In this document: positions 7,420 through 17,093 of the stretch, piece by piece
How the letters are laid out: every line of letters starts with the position of its first letter
How positions within the stretch are numbered: the first letter of the stretch is position 1
Source: Blastococcus sp. TF02A-30
Lineage (GTDB): Bacteria; Actinomycetota; Actinomycetes; Mycobacteriales; Geodermatophilaceae
Direction of reading: 5' to 3'
Length of the DNA stretch: 64,000 bases
NCBI RefSeq assembly: GCF_003319185.1
Contig: NZ_QOHJ01000001.1
Location: forward strand, 124,001 to 188,000
Notes under the pieces: generated by a model
Databases searched by the model: none
Told to the model about the DNA's origin: nothing
The model's input: the letters and a program-made list of their open reading frames with translations, nothing else
Made by a program: the position numbers and the translations under genes

Positions 7420-8819
7420 CGCTCGTCCTGCGCTACGCGGCGCGCTCGGACCGCGGGCTGATCCGCGGCAACAACCAGGACTCGGTGTACGCAGGGCCCC
7501 GGCTGCTGGCCGTCGCCGACGGGATGGGCGGGCACGCGGCCGGCGACGTCGCCAGCAAGGTGGTCATCGCCGCGCTGGAGCACCTGGACGACGACGCCCC
7601 GTCGGGCGACCTGCTGCAGGCGCTGCGGTCGGCGGTGTTCGAGGGCAGCGAGCACCTGCGCGAGGTGATCCGCGAGTCGCCGCAGCTCGAGGGCATGGGC
7701 ACCACGCTCACCGCGATCCTCTTCGCCGGCGGACGGCTGGCCCTGTGCCACGTCGGCGACTCCCGCGCCTACCTGCTCCGCGACGGCGAGTTCTCCCAGA
7801 TCACCCACGACGACACGTTCGTCCAGACGCTGATCGACGACGGCCGGATCACGCCGGAGGAGGCCAACACCCACCCGCAGCGGTCGCTCCTGCTGCGCGC
7901 CCTCAACGGGCAGGAGGTCGAGCCCGACCTCTCCATGCGCGAGGCCCGCGCCGGCGACCGCTACCTGCTCTGCTCCGACGGGCTCTCCGGGGTGGTCAGC
8001 GAGGACACCCTCGCCCAGGCCCTGCAGGACCCCGACCCGCAGGCGACCGCCGACCGGCTGATCGAGCTCGCGCTGCGCAGCGGCGGGCCGGACAACATCA
8101 CCGTGATCGTCGCCGACGTCATCGAGGACACCGGCCGCGGCGGCACCGTCGAGCCGGTCGTCGACGGCGCCGCCGGCGGCTACGTCGGCCAGCGCCAGGT
8201 CGACGCCAGCTCCGCGGCCGGTCGTGCCGCGCTCGCCGATCCGCAGCCCGCTCCCCCGCCCGAACCGGCACCGCCGACGGGCGGTGGCCCCTCCGCCCGC
8301 CGCCGCCCGCTGCGACTACTCCTGGGGGCGGGGATCCTCCTGGTGGTGCTCGTGGCCGGGGCCGTCGGCACGTACCTGTGGGCGCTGCAGCACTGGTTCG
8401 TCGGCGTGGACGGCGAGCAGGGCCAGGAGCAGGTCGCCGTCTTCCGCGGCCTCGACGTCTCGCTGCTCGGCTTCGACCTGTACCAGCTCGACCACGCCGT
8501 CGACCTCCAGGTGGCCGACCTGCGCGCGGCCGCGCGCAACCGCGTGGAGGGCGGGATCACCGCCGACGACACCGCGCACGCCGAGCGCATCATCAGCGCG
8601 CTGCGCGGGCAGCGGCTGCCCCCCTGCCCGGACGAGGAGGAGGCCGACACCTCCCCGGCCGCCCCCGGCGACGGCGCAGCGGCCACCACGCCGCTGCCGG
8701 TCGATCCCGCCGTCCCCACCGACACCGTGCCCACCGACACCGTGCCCTCCGCGACGGCCGAGCCGACCCGGACCACCAGCGCACCGGAGCCGGGAGTGGA
8801 CTGCCGGGAGGCGAAGTGA
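7416..8819 (+). CDS. pstP: PP2C-family Ser/Thr phosphatase PstP
   Basis: A 467-aa protein. Residues 5-240 are the PP2C domain, with metal-binding Asp35 in DGMGG, GDSRAYLLRDG, LLCSDGLSG and GGPDNITVIVAD. A linker leads to one membrane helix (about 302-323) and an extracellular region of about 140 residues with two cysteines. Near the end is a short tandem repeat PTDTVPTDTVP. It dephosphorylates PknA, PknB and their substrates, counteracting the kinases encoded downstream. The stop overlaps the rodA start (TGATG). Confidence 0.95.
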   Translation: MTLVLRYAARSDRGLIRGNNQDSVYAGPRLLAVADGMGGHAAGDVASKVVIAALEHLDDDAPSGDLLQALRSAVFEGSEHLREVIRESPQLEGMGTTLTAILFAGGRLALCHVGDSRAYLLRDGEFSQITHDDTFVQTLIDDGRITPEEANTHPQRSLLLRALNGQEVEPDLSMREARAGDRYLLCSDGLSGVVSEDTLAQALQDPDPQATADRLIELALRSGGPDNITVIVADVIEDTGRGGTVEPVVDGAAGGYVGQRQVDASSAAGRAALADPQPAPPPEPAPPTGGGPSARRRPLRLLLGAGILLVVLVAGAVGTYLWALQHWFVGVDGEQGQEQVAVFRGLDVSLLGFDLYQLDHAVDLQVADLRAAARNRVEGGITADDTAHAERIISALRGQRLPPCPDEEEADTSPAAPGDGAAATTPLPVDPAVPTDTVPTDTVPSATAEPTRTTSAPEPGVDCREAK

Positions 8820-10216
8820 TGGCCGGCCCCTCGACCGATCCGCGCGCCCCCGCCCCCGGCACCCCCGTGCCGACCCGGCGGGGCACCGAGGCGTGGCTGC
8901 TCGGCTTCGCCGTCGTCATCACCCTCGCCGCCCAGTGCATCGTCGACCTCACGGCGACCGGCTCCCTGCGGCCGGAACTGGCCACCTTCGGCATCTGGTT
9001 CACCGCGCTCTGGGTGGTCGCGCACCTCGTCGTGCGCAAGCTGGCCCCGTACGCCGATCCGCTGCTGCTGCCCTGCGTCGCCGTGCTCGTCGGCCTCGGC
9101 CTGGTCATGATCCACCGGCTCGACATCGCCGAGGACGGCGGCGGCGAGGACGCTCCGGTGCAGCTGCTCTGGGCCACGATCGGCCTCGCGCTGTTCGTGG
9201 CGGTCCTCTACGTCGTGCGCGACCACCGGCTGCTGTCGCGCTACGCCTACATCCTCATGCTGGCCGGCCTGGTCCTGCTGGCCATCCCCGCGGTGCTGCC
9301 CGCCTCGATCTCGGAGGTCTACGGCGCCAAGCTGTGGATCCGCGTCGCCGGGTTCTCCATCCAGCCCGGTGAGTTCGCCAAGATCTGCCTGGTCGTCTTC
9401 TTCGCCGCCTACCTGGTCGACAAGCGCGACGTGCTGGCGCTGGCCAGCCGCAAGGTCATGGGCCTGGAGCTGCCGCGCGGCCGCGACCTCGGCCCGGTGC
9501 TCGTGGTGTGGGTCGTCTCGATCCTGGTGCTCGTCTTCGAGCGCGACCTGGGCAGCTCGCTGCTGCTGTTCGGCATCTTCGTCGTGATGCTCTACGTCGC
9601 CACCGAGCGGTCCAGCTGGCTGGTCATCGGCCTGCTGCTGTTCGCCGGCGGCGCGTTCGTCGCCTACCAGGCGTTCAGCCACGTGCAGGCGCGCGTGGAC
9701 ACCTGGCTGGACCCGTTCGCCTACTACGACGGCTCCGGCTACCAGGTGGCGCAGTCGCTGTTCGGCCTGGGCACCGGCGGGCTCTTCGGGGCCGGTCTGG
9801 GTGGCGGCCGGCCGGACACGGTCCCGATCGCCAAGAGCGACTTCATCGCCTCGGCCATCGGCGAGGAGCTGGGCCTGTTCGGACTGGCCGCGGTGATCAT
9901 GGTCTACCTGATCCTCGTGGAGCGCGGCCTGCGCACCTCGCTCATCGTCCGTGACGCGTTCGGCAAGCTGCTGGCCGCGGGCCTGTCCTTCGCCGTGGCC
10001 TGGCAGCTGTTCGTCGTCCTCGGCGGCGTCACCGGCCTGCTGCCGCTGACCGGCCTCACCACCCCGTTCCTCGCCTACGGCGGGTCCTCGCTGGTGGCGA
10101 ACTTCGGCCTGGTGGCCCTGCTGGTGCGGATCAGCGACGCCGCTCGCCGCCCGGCGACCCCGCACGTCGCGCCGCAGCGGCTCGGCGACGCCCCGACCGA
10201 GGTGGTGCAGCGGTGA
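8819..10216 (+). CDS. rodA: RodA/FtsW-type peptidoglycan glycosyltransferase
   Basis: A 465-aa SEDS-family polytopic membrane protein with about ten to twelve helices. It carries the family segments KLWIRVAGFSIQPGEFAKI, FERDLGSSLLLFGIFVVMLY, GGLFGAGLGGGRPDTVPIAKSDFIASAIGEE and LTGLTTPFLAYGGSSLVANF. SEDS proteins polymerise lipid II together with a class B transpeptidase, here PbpA encoded immediately downstream with a 4-bp overlap (GTGA). The ATG overlaps the pstP stop. Confidence 0.95.
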   Translation: MAGPSTDPRAPAPGTPVPTRRGTEAWLLGFAVVITLAAQCIVDLTATGSLRPELATFGIWFTALWVVAHLVVRKLAPYADPLLLPCVAVLVGLGLVMIHRLDIAEDGGGEDAPVQLLWATIGLALFVAVLYVVRDHRLLSRYAYILMLAGLVLLAIPAVLPASISEVYGAKLWIRVAGFSIQPGEFAKICLVVFFAAYLVDKRDVLALASRKVMGLELPRGRDLGPVLVVWVVSILVLVFERDLGSSLLLFGIFVVMLYVATERSSWLVIGLLLFAGGAFVAYQAFSHVQARVDTWLDPFAYYDGSGYQVAQSLFGLGTGGLFGAGLGGGRPDTVPIAKSDFIASAIGEELGLFGLAAVIMVYLILVERGLRTSLIVRDAFGKLLAAGLSFAVAWQLFVVLGGVTGLLPLTGLTTPFLAYGGSSLVANFGLVALLVRISDAARRPATPHVAPQRLGDAPTEVVQR

Positions 10217-11652
10217 ACGCTCCCCTGCGCCGCGTCGCGATCAGCGTGCTCGTGCTCTTCACGCTGCTGATCGTCAACATCAACTACATCCAGGTCGTGC
10301 GCTCCGAGGAGCTGCGCGAGGACACCCGCAACACCCGGGTGCTGGCCGAGGAGTACAGCCGGGAGCGCGGTTCGATCATCGTCGCCGGCGAGCCGATCGC
10401 GCTGTCGACGGAGACCGACGACCGGCTGAAGTACCTGCGCCAGTACCCCGACGGCGGCCTGTGGGCCGCGGTCACCGGCTTCTACTCGGTCGTCTACGGC
10501 GCCCGCGGCATGGAGCGCGCCGAGAACGACATCCTCACCGGCCGGGACGACCGGCTCCTCGTGCGCCGCATCTCCGACCTGTTCACCGGGCGCGACCCCT
10601 CCGGCGGCGACGTCGTCCTCACCCTCGACCCCGCCGTCCAGCAGGCCGCGATGGCCGGCCTGGAGGGCAAGATCGGCGCCGTCGTGGCGCTCGACCCGTC
10701 CACCGGCGCGGTCCTCGGCCTGGCCAGCACGCCCACCTACGACCCCAACGCGCTGTCGAGCCACGACCTCGACGCCGTCCGCGAGACCGCCGACCAGCTC
10801 GAGAACGCCGACCCCGACCCGCGGACCAACCAGGCGACCCAGCAGCGCTACGCCCCGGGCTCGATCTTCAAGGTCATCGTCTCCGCCGCCGCGCTGGAGA
10901 ACGGCTACACCCCCGAGACAGTCGTCCCCGCGCCGCAGACGCTCACCCTGCCGGGCACCCGGACGGAGCTCGAGAACTTCAACGGCTCGGCCTGCAGCGC
11001 CAGCGGCGAGCAGCCGCTCATCGACGCGCTGACCATCTCCTGCAACACCGCCTTCGCCCAGCTGGGCATCGACCTCGGCGAGGACGCGGTGCGGCAGATG
11101 GCCGAGGCGTTCGGCATGACCGGCGAGGAGTTCGACGTGCCGCTGCCGGTGGTGGGCAGCACGACCGGGGACATCGAGAACGACGCCGAGCTGGGGGTCG
11201 CCTCCATCGGGCAGCAGAGCGTCCAGATGACGCCGCTGCAGGCCGCGATGATCGCCGCCGCGGTGGCCAACGACGGCCGGCTGATGAAGCCCCACCTGGT
11301 CGACCAGCTGCTGGCCCCCGACCTCACGGTCATCGACGAGACCGACCCCGAGGAGTTCTCCCGGCCGATCTCGGAGGAGGTCGCCGGCCAGCTCACCGAG
11401 ATGATGACCAGCGTCGTGGCCAACGGCTCCGGCCGGGCCGCCCGCATCTCGGGTGTGCAGGTGGCCGGGAAGACCGGCACCGCGGAGAACTCCGGGCCCG
11501 ACCACAACTGGTTCATCGGCTTCGCACCGGCCGACGAGCCCCGGATCGCCGTCGCCGTGTTCATCCGCAACGGTGGGGGAACCGGAGGGGACGTGTCCGC
11601 TCCCATCGCGCGCGAGGTGATCCAGGCCTACCTGGACGGGCAGGGGGGCTGA
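10213..11652 (+). CDS. pbpA: Class B penicillin-binding protein PbpA
   Basis: A 479-aa transpeptidase. An N-terminal anchor (about residues 8-28) is followed by the dimerisation region and the penicillin-binding domain, whose three motifs are intact: S217-I-F-K220 (nucleophile Ser217), S276-C-N278 and K420-T-G422. It cross-links stem peptides in nascent peptidoglycan as the partner of RodA. GTG at 10213 overlaps the rodA stop, and its own stop overlaps the pknA ATG, consistent with one operon. Confidence 0.95.
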   Translation: MNAPLRRVAISVLVLFTLLIVNINYIQVVRSEELREDTRNTRVLAEEYSRERGSIIVAGEPIALSTETDDRLKYLRQYPDGGLWAAVTGFYSVVYGARGMERAENDILTGRDDRLLVRRISDLFTGRDPSGGDVVLTLDPAVQQAAMAGLEGKIGAVVALDPSTGAVLGLASTPTYDPNALSSHDLDAVRETADQLENADPDPRTNQATQQRYAPGSIFKVIVSAAALENGYTPETVVPAPQTLTLPGTRTELENFNGSACSASGEQPLIDALTISCNTAFAQLGIDLGEDAVRQMAEAFGMTGEEFDVPLPVVGSTTGDIENDAELGVASIGQQSVQMTPLQAAMIAAAVANDGRLMKPHLVDQLLAPDLTVIDETDPEEFSRPISEEVAGQLTEMMTSVVANGSGRAARISGVQVAGKTGTAENSGPDHNWFIGFAPADEPRIAVAVFIRNGGGTGGDVSAPIAREVIQAYLDGQGG

Positions 11653-13349
11653 TGACGCTGGCCACCGGCAGCCTGCTCGCCGGCCGGTACGAGATCACCG
11701 GGCCCATCGCGACCGGCGGCATGGGCGAGGTGTGGAAGGCCCGCGACCGGGTGCTCGACCGGATCGTCGCGGCCAAGGTGCTCAAGACCGAGTACACCAA
11801 CGACCCGAGCTTCCTGGCCCGCTTCCGCAACGAGGCGCGGCACACCGCGGCGCTGACCCACCCGAACATCGCCTCGGTCTACGACTACGGGGAGACGTCC
11901 GACGACCTGGGCACGGCGCTGGCCTTCCTCGTCATGGAGTACGTCGAGGGACCGCCGCTGGTCACGATCCTGCACGACGAGGGCGCGCTCCCGGTCGACT
12001 GGACGCTGCACGTGCTGGAGCAGGCTGCCGACGGGCTGTCGGCCGCCCACCGCGCCGGGGTGGTCCACCGCGACATCAAGCCCGGCAACCTGATCGTCCG
12101 CCCCGACGGCGTGGTGAAGCTGACGGACTTCGGCATCGCCCAGGCCCGCGACGCCACCCCGCTGACGCGCACCGGCATGGTCGTGGGGACGGCGCAGTAC
12201 CTCTCCCCCGAGCAGGCGCAGGGGATGGAGGTCACCGCCGCGTCCGACGTCTACTCGCTGGGCGTCGTCGGCTACGAGTGCCTGACCGGGGCACGACCCT
12301 TCGACGGCGCCTCCCAGGTGGCCATCGCGCTGGCCCACATCAACCGGCCTCCGCCGCCGCTCCCGGCGTCCGTGCCGCCCGCCGTCCGCATCCTCATCGA
12401 GCGGTCGCTGGCCAAGGACCCCGCCGACCGCTTCCCCGACGGCGGCGCGTTCGCCGAGGCGGTGCGCCGGGTGGCCACCGGCGGCAGCCTGGCCGCGGCG
12501 CCGGCCTCTCCCCCCACGGCGCCGACCCGGGTGGTCGATCCCTCCGCCGACGGCCGCACGACCGTGCTGCCCGCCGTCGGGCCCCCGACCACCGGTGGCC
12601 GGCACGCCGTCCGCACCGGGCCCGTCGGCCCCATGCCGCCGCTGCACGCCGCCGACGACGAGGACGACTGGCCGGCCGAGGACGACGGCGCCCCGCCGCA
12701 GCGCCGGAGTCGCCGCCGGCTGTGGCTGCTCGCCGCGCTGCTGCTCCTCCTGCTGCTCGGCGGCGCCGGCTACCTGCTGGCCACCAGCGGCGACGGGGAC
12801 GGAGGGCGCACGGCCGAGCCGACCCCCAGCTCGGCGTCGCCGACCACCCCGGCGGCGACCGTGCCCATCGGCGCGCCGAGCGAGTACATCGGCCGGCCGG
12901 CCGACGACGTGCGAACCGAGCTCAAGGGCCTCGGGCTGGTCGACGTCCGGCTGGAGCCGGCGACCGAGGAGCAGCTCACCGAGCTGGGCCAGGAGCTCGA
13001 CGCGGGCGACGTCGCCGGCGTGGCCCCGGCCGGTCAGGCCGTCGACCCCGCCACGGCCGTCACCGTCTACCTCGCCGAGGACGGCTGGACCGTGGCCGAG
13101 GAGGAGGAGGAGGAGGAGGAAGAGCAGCCCGAGGAGGAGCAGCCCACCCCCACGGCCGCCCCCTCGCCCACCGGCCGGCCGACCACCAGCCCCACCGGCA
13201 GCCCGACGAACACCGCCACCGGCAGCGCCTCCGGCTCGGGCACCAGCAGCCCGACCCCCACCGCGCCGGGCACGACGCCGGTCGAGCCGCCGCCCGACGA
13301 GCCCCCTCCCGGTGACGAGGAGGCCGTTGGTCAGGGTGTGACCGAGTGA
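11652..13349 (+). CDS. pknA: Ser/Thr protein kinase PknA
   Basis: A 565-aa receptor-like kinase. The kinase domain occupies about 10-275: glycine loop ATGGMGEVWKA, Lys42, H139-R140-D141, D159-F160-G161, and an activation loop with Thr172 and Thr174. A membrane helix lies at about 357-378. Unlike the mycobacterial protein, whose extracellular part is short and lacks PASTA domains, this one continues for about 185 residues with one PASTA-like repeat (EYIGRPADDVRTELKGLGL), a run of eight or more glutamates and a Ser/Thr/Pro-rich tail. It controls cell shape and division in the last position of the fhaA operon. Confidence 0.92.
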   Translation: MTLATGSLLAGRYEITGPIATGGMGEVWKARDRVLDRIVAAKVLKTEYTNDPSFLARFRNEARHTAALTHPNIASVYDYGETSDDLGTALAFLVMEYVEGPPLVTILHDEGALPVDWTLHVLEQAADGLSAAHRAGVVHRDIKPGNLIVRPDGVVKLTDFGIAQARDATPLTRTGMVVGTAQYLSPEQAQGMEVTAASDVYSLGVVGYECLTGARPFDGASQVAIALAHINRPPPPLPASVPPAVRILIERSLAKDPADRFPDGGAFAEAVRRVATGGSLAAAPASPPTAPTRVVDPSADGRTTVLPAVGPPTTGGRHAVRTGPVGPMPPLHAADDEDDWPAEDDGAPPQRRSRRRLWLLAALLLLLLLGGAGYLLATSGDGDGGRTAEPTPSSASPTTPAATVPIGAPSEYIGRPADDVRTELKGLGLVDVRLEPATEEQLTELGQELDAGDVAGVAPAGQAVDPATAVTVYLAEDGWTVAEEEEEEEEEQPEEEQPTPTAAPSPTGRPTTSPTGSPTNTATGSASGSGTSSPTPTAPGTTPVEPPPDEPPPGDEEAVGQGVTE

Positions 13350-13506
13350 TCCGTCCGGAGCCCCCGAGATCCCGGGTTTCCGGCCGACCCGTCGATAGGC
13401 TCGCTCGCGGCATCCTGCCCGCAGCACGGCCCGCTCCCGGGACTGTCTGCGCGCGGTCCGCGGCCTCCGCCCGGACGACGCACCACACCGTTCGAGAGGA
13501 CCCCCG

Positions 13507-15414
13507 ATGACCACGCCGCAGGTGCTCGGTGAGCGCTACGAGATCGGCGGGGTCCTGGGCCGCGGCGGCATGGCCGAGGTGCACCACGGCCGCGACCTGC
13601 GGCTGGGCCGCGAGGTCGCGGTGAAGGTGCTGCGCAGCGACCTCGCCCGTGATCCGTCCTTCCAGGTGCGCTTCCGCCGCGAGGCGCAGGCGGCGGCGTC
13701 GCTCAACCACCCGGCGATCGTCGCGGTCTACGACACCGGCGAGGACCGCACGCCGCTGGGCGCCACCCCCTACATCGTCATGGAGTACGTGGAGGGCGAG
13801 ACCCTGCGCGACGTGCTGCGCCGCGAGGGGCACCTCCCGCCGGAGCGCGCCATGAGCCTGGCCGCCGACATCTGCGGGGCGCTGGACTTCTCGCACCGCA
13901 ACGGCATCGTGCACCGCGACGTGAAGCCCGGGAACGTCATGATCACGCCCCAGGGCGCGGTCAAGGTCATGGACTTCGGCATCGCACGCGCGGTCTCCGA
14001 CTCCGCCGCGACGATGACCTCCACCGCCGCGGTCATCGGCACCGCCCAGTACCTCTCTCCCGAGCAGGCCCGCGGCGAGGGCGTCGACGCCCGGTCCGAC
14101 GTCTACTCGCTCGGCTGCCTGCTCTACGAGCTCGTGACCGGCGCCCCGCCGTTCACCGGCGACTCCCCCGTGTCCGTCGCCTACCAGCACGTCCGCGAGG
14201 ACCCGCGGCTCCCGTCCTCGATCAACCCGGCGATCCCGCCGGAGCTCGACGCCATCCTCATGAAGGCGATGAGCAAGAACCCGGCGAACCGGTACCAGTC
14301 GGCCGCCGAGATGCGCAACGACCTGCTCCGGGCGGTGGCCGGCCAGCGCGTCGAGGCCACGCCGGTCATGGGCGACGCCGAGCGCACCGCGATCATCGGC
14401 GCGCCGGTCGGCGGCTACGACGACTGGGACGACGAGGAGGAGGCGGCCCGCCGCAGGAAGCGGCGGATCGTCATCGCCGCCGTCTCCGCGGTGGCGCTCC
14501 TGCTGCTCGGCGGCGCGATCTGGTTCGCGCTGGCGATGGGCGACGACGGGGACGGCGGCAACCAGGCGGCCACCCAGGTGCAGGTGCCCACCCTGGTCGG
14601 CCTGCCGGAGGCCGAGGCGCGCCAGGCGATCACCGATGCCGACCTCGAGGTCGGCGACGTCACCACCGAGGAGACCCCCGACGCCGCGAAGGTCGGCACC
14701 GTGCTGGAGAGCACGCCGGCCAGCGGCGCCCAGGTGACCAGCGGCACCGAGGTCGACCTGGTCGTCGGCATCGAGCCGGACGCGGTGCGCATCCCTGAGC
14801 TCATCGGGCTCACCGAGGACGAGGCGCGGGACGCCCTCGAGGCCGTGAACTTCACCGGGAGCGTGGACACCCGGCAGGAGGACTCGCTGCAGGAGGAAGG
14901 CACCGTCGCCTCGGTGGACCCCGCGGAGGGTGAGTCCGTCGCCCCCGACAGCACGATCGTCCTGGGCATCTCCACGGGCACGATCGACCTGCCGAACCTG
15001 ACCGGGCAGGCCGAGGCGGCCGCCCGGGCTGCGCTCACCGAGCTGGGGTTCTCGGCCGGGCAGATCACCACGCAGCAGGTCGAGTCGGACCAGCCGGCGG
15101 GCAGCGTCGTCTCGACCACCCCCGGCACCGGGTCTCCCGCGTCGCGGGACACGGCGATCGTGCTGCAGGTGTCGAGCGGGGTCACCCAGCTCACCGTCCC
15201 GAACCTGCGGGGGCAGTCGCCGGCCGCGGCCGAGGCGAACCTGCGCGCGGTGGGCTTCACGAGCTACCAGTTCATCACCGGTGACGAGTTCGACCCCCGC
15301 ATCGGCGCCGACCAGGTGGTGGGGACCGATCCCGCGGCGGGCAGCCAGCAGGCACCGGACACGCCGATCACCGTCCTGCTGAACCCGCAGGGTCCCACCA
15401 CTGGCGGCGACTGA
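13507..15414 (+). CDS. pknB: PASTA-domain Ser/Thr protein kinase PknB
   Basis: A 635-aa kinase of the expected length. The catalytic domain (8-270) has Lys40, H136-R137-D138, D156-F157-G158 and the activation-loop threonines Thr171 and Thr173, at the same numbers as in M. tuberculosis PknB. A membrane helix at about 322-345 is followed by four PASTA domains from about 357 to the end, which sense lipid II or muropeptides. The 157-bp spacer after pknA, with a TAGGCT -10-like sequence at 13396, suggests its own promoter. Predicted targets encoded nearby are the MurJ pseudokinase, CwlM and FHA-protein partners. Confidence 0.96.
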   Translation: MTTPQVLGERYEIGGVLGRGGMAEVHHGRDLRLGREVAVKVLRSDLARDPSFQVRFRREAQAAASLNHPAIVAVYDTGEDRTPLGATPYIVMEYVEGETLRDVLRREGHLPPERAMSLAADICGALDFSHRNGIVHRDVKPGNVMITPQGAVKVMDFGIARAVSDSAATMTSTAAVIGTAQYLSPEQARGEGVDARSDVYSLGCLLYELVTGAPPFTGDSPVSVAYQHVREDPRLPSSINPAIPPELDAILMKAMSKNPANRYQSAAEMRNDLLRAVAGQRVEATPVMGDAERTAIIGAPVGGYDDWDDEEEAARRRKRRIVIAAVSAVALLLLGGAIWFALAMGDDGDGGNQAATQVQVPTLVGLPEAEARQAITDADLEVGDVTTEETPDAAKVGTVLESTPASGAQVTSGTEVDLVVGIEPDAVRIPELIGLTEDEARDALEAVNFTGSVDTRQEDSLQEEGTVASVDPAEGESVAPDSTIVLGISTGTIDLPNLTGQAEAAARAALTELGFSAGQITTQQVESDQPAGSVVSTTPGTGSPASRDTAIVLQVSSGVTQLTVPNLRGQSPAAAEANLRAVGFTSYQFITGDEFDPRIGADQVVGTDPAAGSQQAPDTPITVLLNPQGPTTGGD

Positions 15415-15426
15415 CCCGCCCGGGAC

Positions 15427-15470
15427 GACGACGAAGGGCCCCTCCCGCGCGGGAGGGGCCCTTCGTCGTC
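15427..15470. terminator. Strong bidirectional terminator
   Basis: A perfect 20-bp stem (15427-15446 with 15451-15470) and 4-nt loop GCGC between the convergent pknB and trpG-type genes. The arms contain the GACGAAGGGCC motif also used in the terminator at 5780. Confidence 0.9.
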
Positions 15471-15482
15471 CCGCGCCGGTCG

Positions 15483-16157
15483 TCAGGCGGTCGCGGTCTG
15501 CAGCCGGCGGGTGGTGGCCGCGGCGGCATCGACCACCGCCGGGTCCGGCGCCAGCTCGCACCGCTCGAGCCAGGTGGCCAGCATCCGGTGCCCGCCCTCG
15601 GTGAGCACGGACTCGGGGTGGAACTGGACGCCGTCGATCGGCAGCTCGCGGTGGCGCAGCGCCATCACGATGCCCGAGGGCGTGCGCCCGGTGACCTCGA
15701 GCTCGTCGGGCACGGTGGCCGCGTCGACGGCGAGCGAGTGGTACCGGGTCGCGGTGAAGGGGGAGGGCAGGCCGGCGAGGACGCCGTCGCCGTCGTGCAC
15801 GACCTGGCTGGTCTTGCCGTGCAGCAGCTCGGGGGCGCGGACCACGTGCCCGCCGAACGCCTCCGCGATCGCCTGGTGGCCCAGGCAGACGCCCAGGACC
15901 GGCGTGCCCTGCTCGGCGGCGGCCCGCACCATCGGCACGGTCACCCCGGCGTCGGCCGGCGTCCCGGGGCCGGGGGAGAGCAGCACCCCGGCGACGTCCA
16001 GGTCGGCCAGCTCCTCGACGGTCACCGCGTCGTTGCGCCGCACCACGCAGCGCACGCCGAGCTGGCCCAGGTACTGCACGAGGTTGTAGACGAAGCTGTC
16101 GAAGTTGTCGACGACGAGGACGGGGCGCTCGGTCGCGTTCCCGGCGGTGGTCGGCAC
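15483..16157 (-). CDS. trpG: Anthranilate/aminodeoxychorismate synthase glutamine amidotransferase
   Basis: A 224-aa class I glutamine amidotransferase. Catalytic Cys91 lies in GVCLGHQ and the His-Glu pair in VQFHPES; the substrate segment LLSPGPGTP is present. It releases ammonia from glutamine for the chorismate-using subunit of folate or tryptophan synthesis. The partner is not in the window. The equivalent locus next to pknB is annotated trpG or pabA in other actinobacteria, and sequence alone does not decide between them. GTG at 16157 follows GAGGAGG. Confidence 0.9.
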   Translation of the reverse strand: MPTTAGNATERPVLVVDNFDSFVYNLVQYLGQLGVRCVVRRNDAVTVEELADLDVAGVLLSPGPGTPADAGVTVPMVRAAAEQGTPVLGVCLGHQAIAEAFGGHVVRAPELLHGKTSQVVHDGDGVLAGLPSPFTATRYHSLAVDAATVPDELEVTGRTPSGIVMALRHRELPIDGVQFHPESVLTEGGHRMLATWLERCELAPDPAVVDAAAATTRRLQTATA

Positions 16158-16177
16158 GGTCCTCCTCGGGTCGGCCG

Positions 16178-16939
16178 CTACCCCGCGGCGGCGTGCTGCA
16201 TCGTGAGCGGCCCATCGTAGGCGGGCAGCTCGACCTGCGAGCGCTCGCGCACCTCGAAGGTCAGCCCGTAGGCCTCCACGGCGTCGCGGAACACCGCCAC
16301 CTGCCGGGAGGCGTCCAGCTGGCTCCGGACCGCCGCGGCGTCCACGACGGCGGAGACGACGAACGGGGGCGAGTAGGTGCGCCCCTGCAGCAGGAGCGTG
16401 TTCCCCACGCACCGGACGGCGCTCGTGGCGATGAGCCGCTGGTCCATGACCGCCACACCCTGGGCGCCCGCGGCCCAGACGGCGTTCACGACCGCCTGGA
16501 CGTCGGACTGGTGGATGACCAGGTCGTCGGGGCGGGCCCCCACGGGGAGCGTGCCGTCGGCCCGCTGGGGGGCGTCGTCGAGGGTGATCACCACGCCGGC
16601 ACCGCTGACCGGCAGCAGCCCCGCCGCCGGGGCGCCCTGGTCGCCGGCGAGCTGCGCGGCCGCGACGTCGCCGTCCCGGGACGCGGCCCGCTCGGTGAGC
16701 CGCTCGGAGGTGCGCTGCAGCTCGGCCAGGCGCTGCTCCTGGACGGCGATGTCGTCCTCGCGCTGGCGGATGAGCTCCGAGAGCTCGGTGACCTCGCCGG
16801 CGCGCAGGTCGGTGCCCTGGGCGGTGCGGCCGGAGGTGGCGAACAGCAGGCCGGCGGCGAGCGCGACGACGGGGACCAGCGCACCCCAGGCGGAGAGGCG
16901 GGGGACGCGGAGCGGGGGCAGACGCAGCCGGCGGTTCAC
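16178..16939 (-). CDS. DUF881 membrane-anchored protein
   Basis: A 253-aa protein with an N-terminal membrane helix (about 17-38), a coiled-coil stretch rich in Glu/Gln/Leu (ELSELIRQREDDIAVQEQRLA region, about 53-88) and the DUF881 domain. GTG at 16939 was chosen over GTG at 16945 because GGAGGAG abuts the upstream codon but lies 6 nt before this one. It sits between crgA (divergent) and the trpG-type gene (20 bp downstream), the conserved actinobacterial arrangement. Function is unknown; location suggests an envelope or division role. Confidence 0.85.
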   Translation of the reverse strand: MNRRLRLPPLRVPRLSAWGALVPVVALAAGLLFATSGRTAQGTDLRAGEVTELSELIRQREDDIAVQEQRLAELQRTSERLTERAASRDGDVAAAQLAGDQGAPAAGLLPVSGAGVVITLDDAPQRADGTLPVGARPDDLVIHQSDVQAVVNAVWAAGAQGVAVMDQRLIATSAVRCVGNTLLLQGRTYSPPFVVSAVVDAAAVRSQLDASRQVAVFRDAVEAYGLTFEVRERSQVELPAYDGPLTMQHAAAG

Positions 16940-17093
16940 GGGCACCTCCTCCGGCAGCGGGACGGCGGCCGGGCCGGGCCTCCCCGGAGGGGTGCTCCTG
17001 CCCGTGGCGACGCCGTGGTCGTCCCCTCAGAGCTTAGGCTGGGGTGCAGGAGCGGCCGAGGACGACGCCACCGGCCCCGGAGGGAGTTCGCAC

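Noticed and set aside
8716..8751. Tandem repeat CCACCGACACCGTGC in pstP
   Set aside because: It is two copies of a five-residue linker repeat in the extracellular tail, not a mobile or regulatory repeat.
13099..13140. Short GAG tandem array, possible CRISPR or microsatellite locus
   Set aside because: It encodes the Glu tract of PknA in frame; there are no spacers or cas genes.
13060..16215. Very long open frame antisense to pknA and pknB
   Set aside because: It is Arg/Gly/Ala-rich, crosses a bidirectional terminator and lacks domains. It is a shadow of high-GC coding on the other strand.
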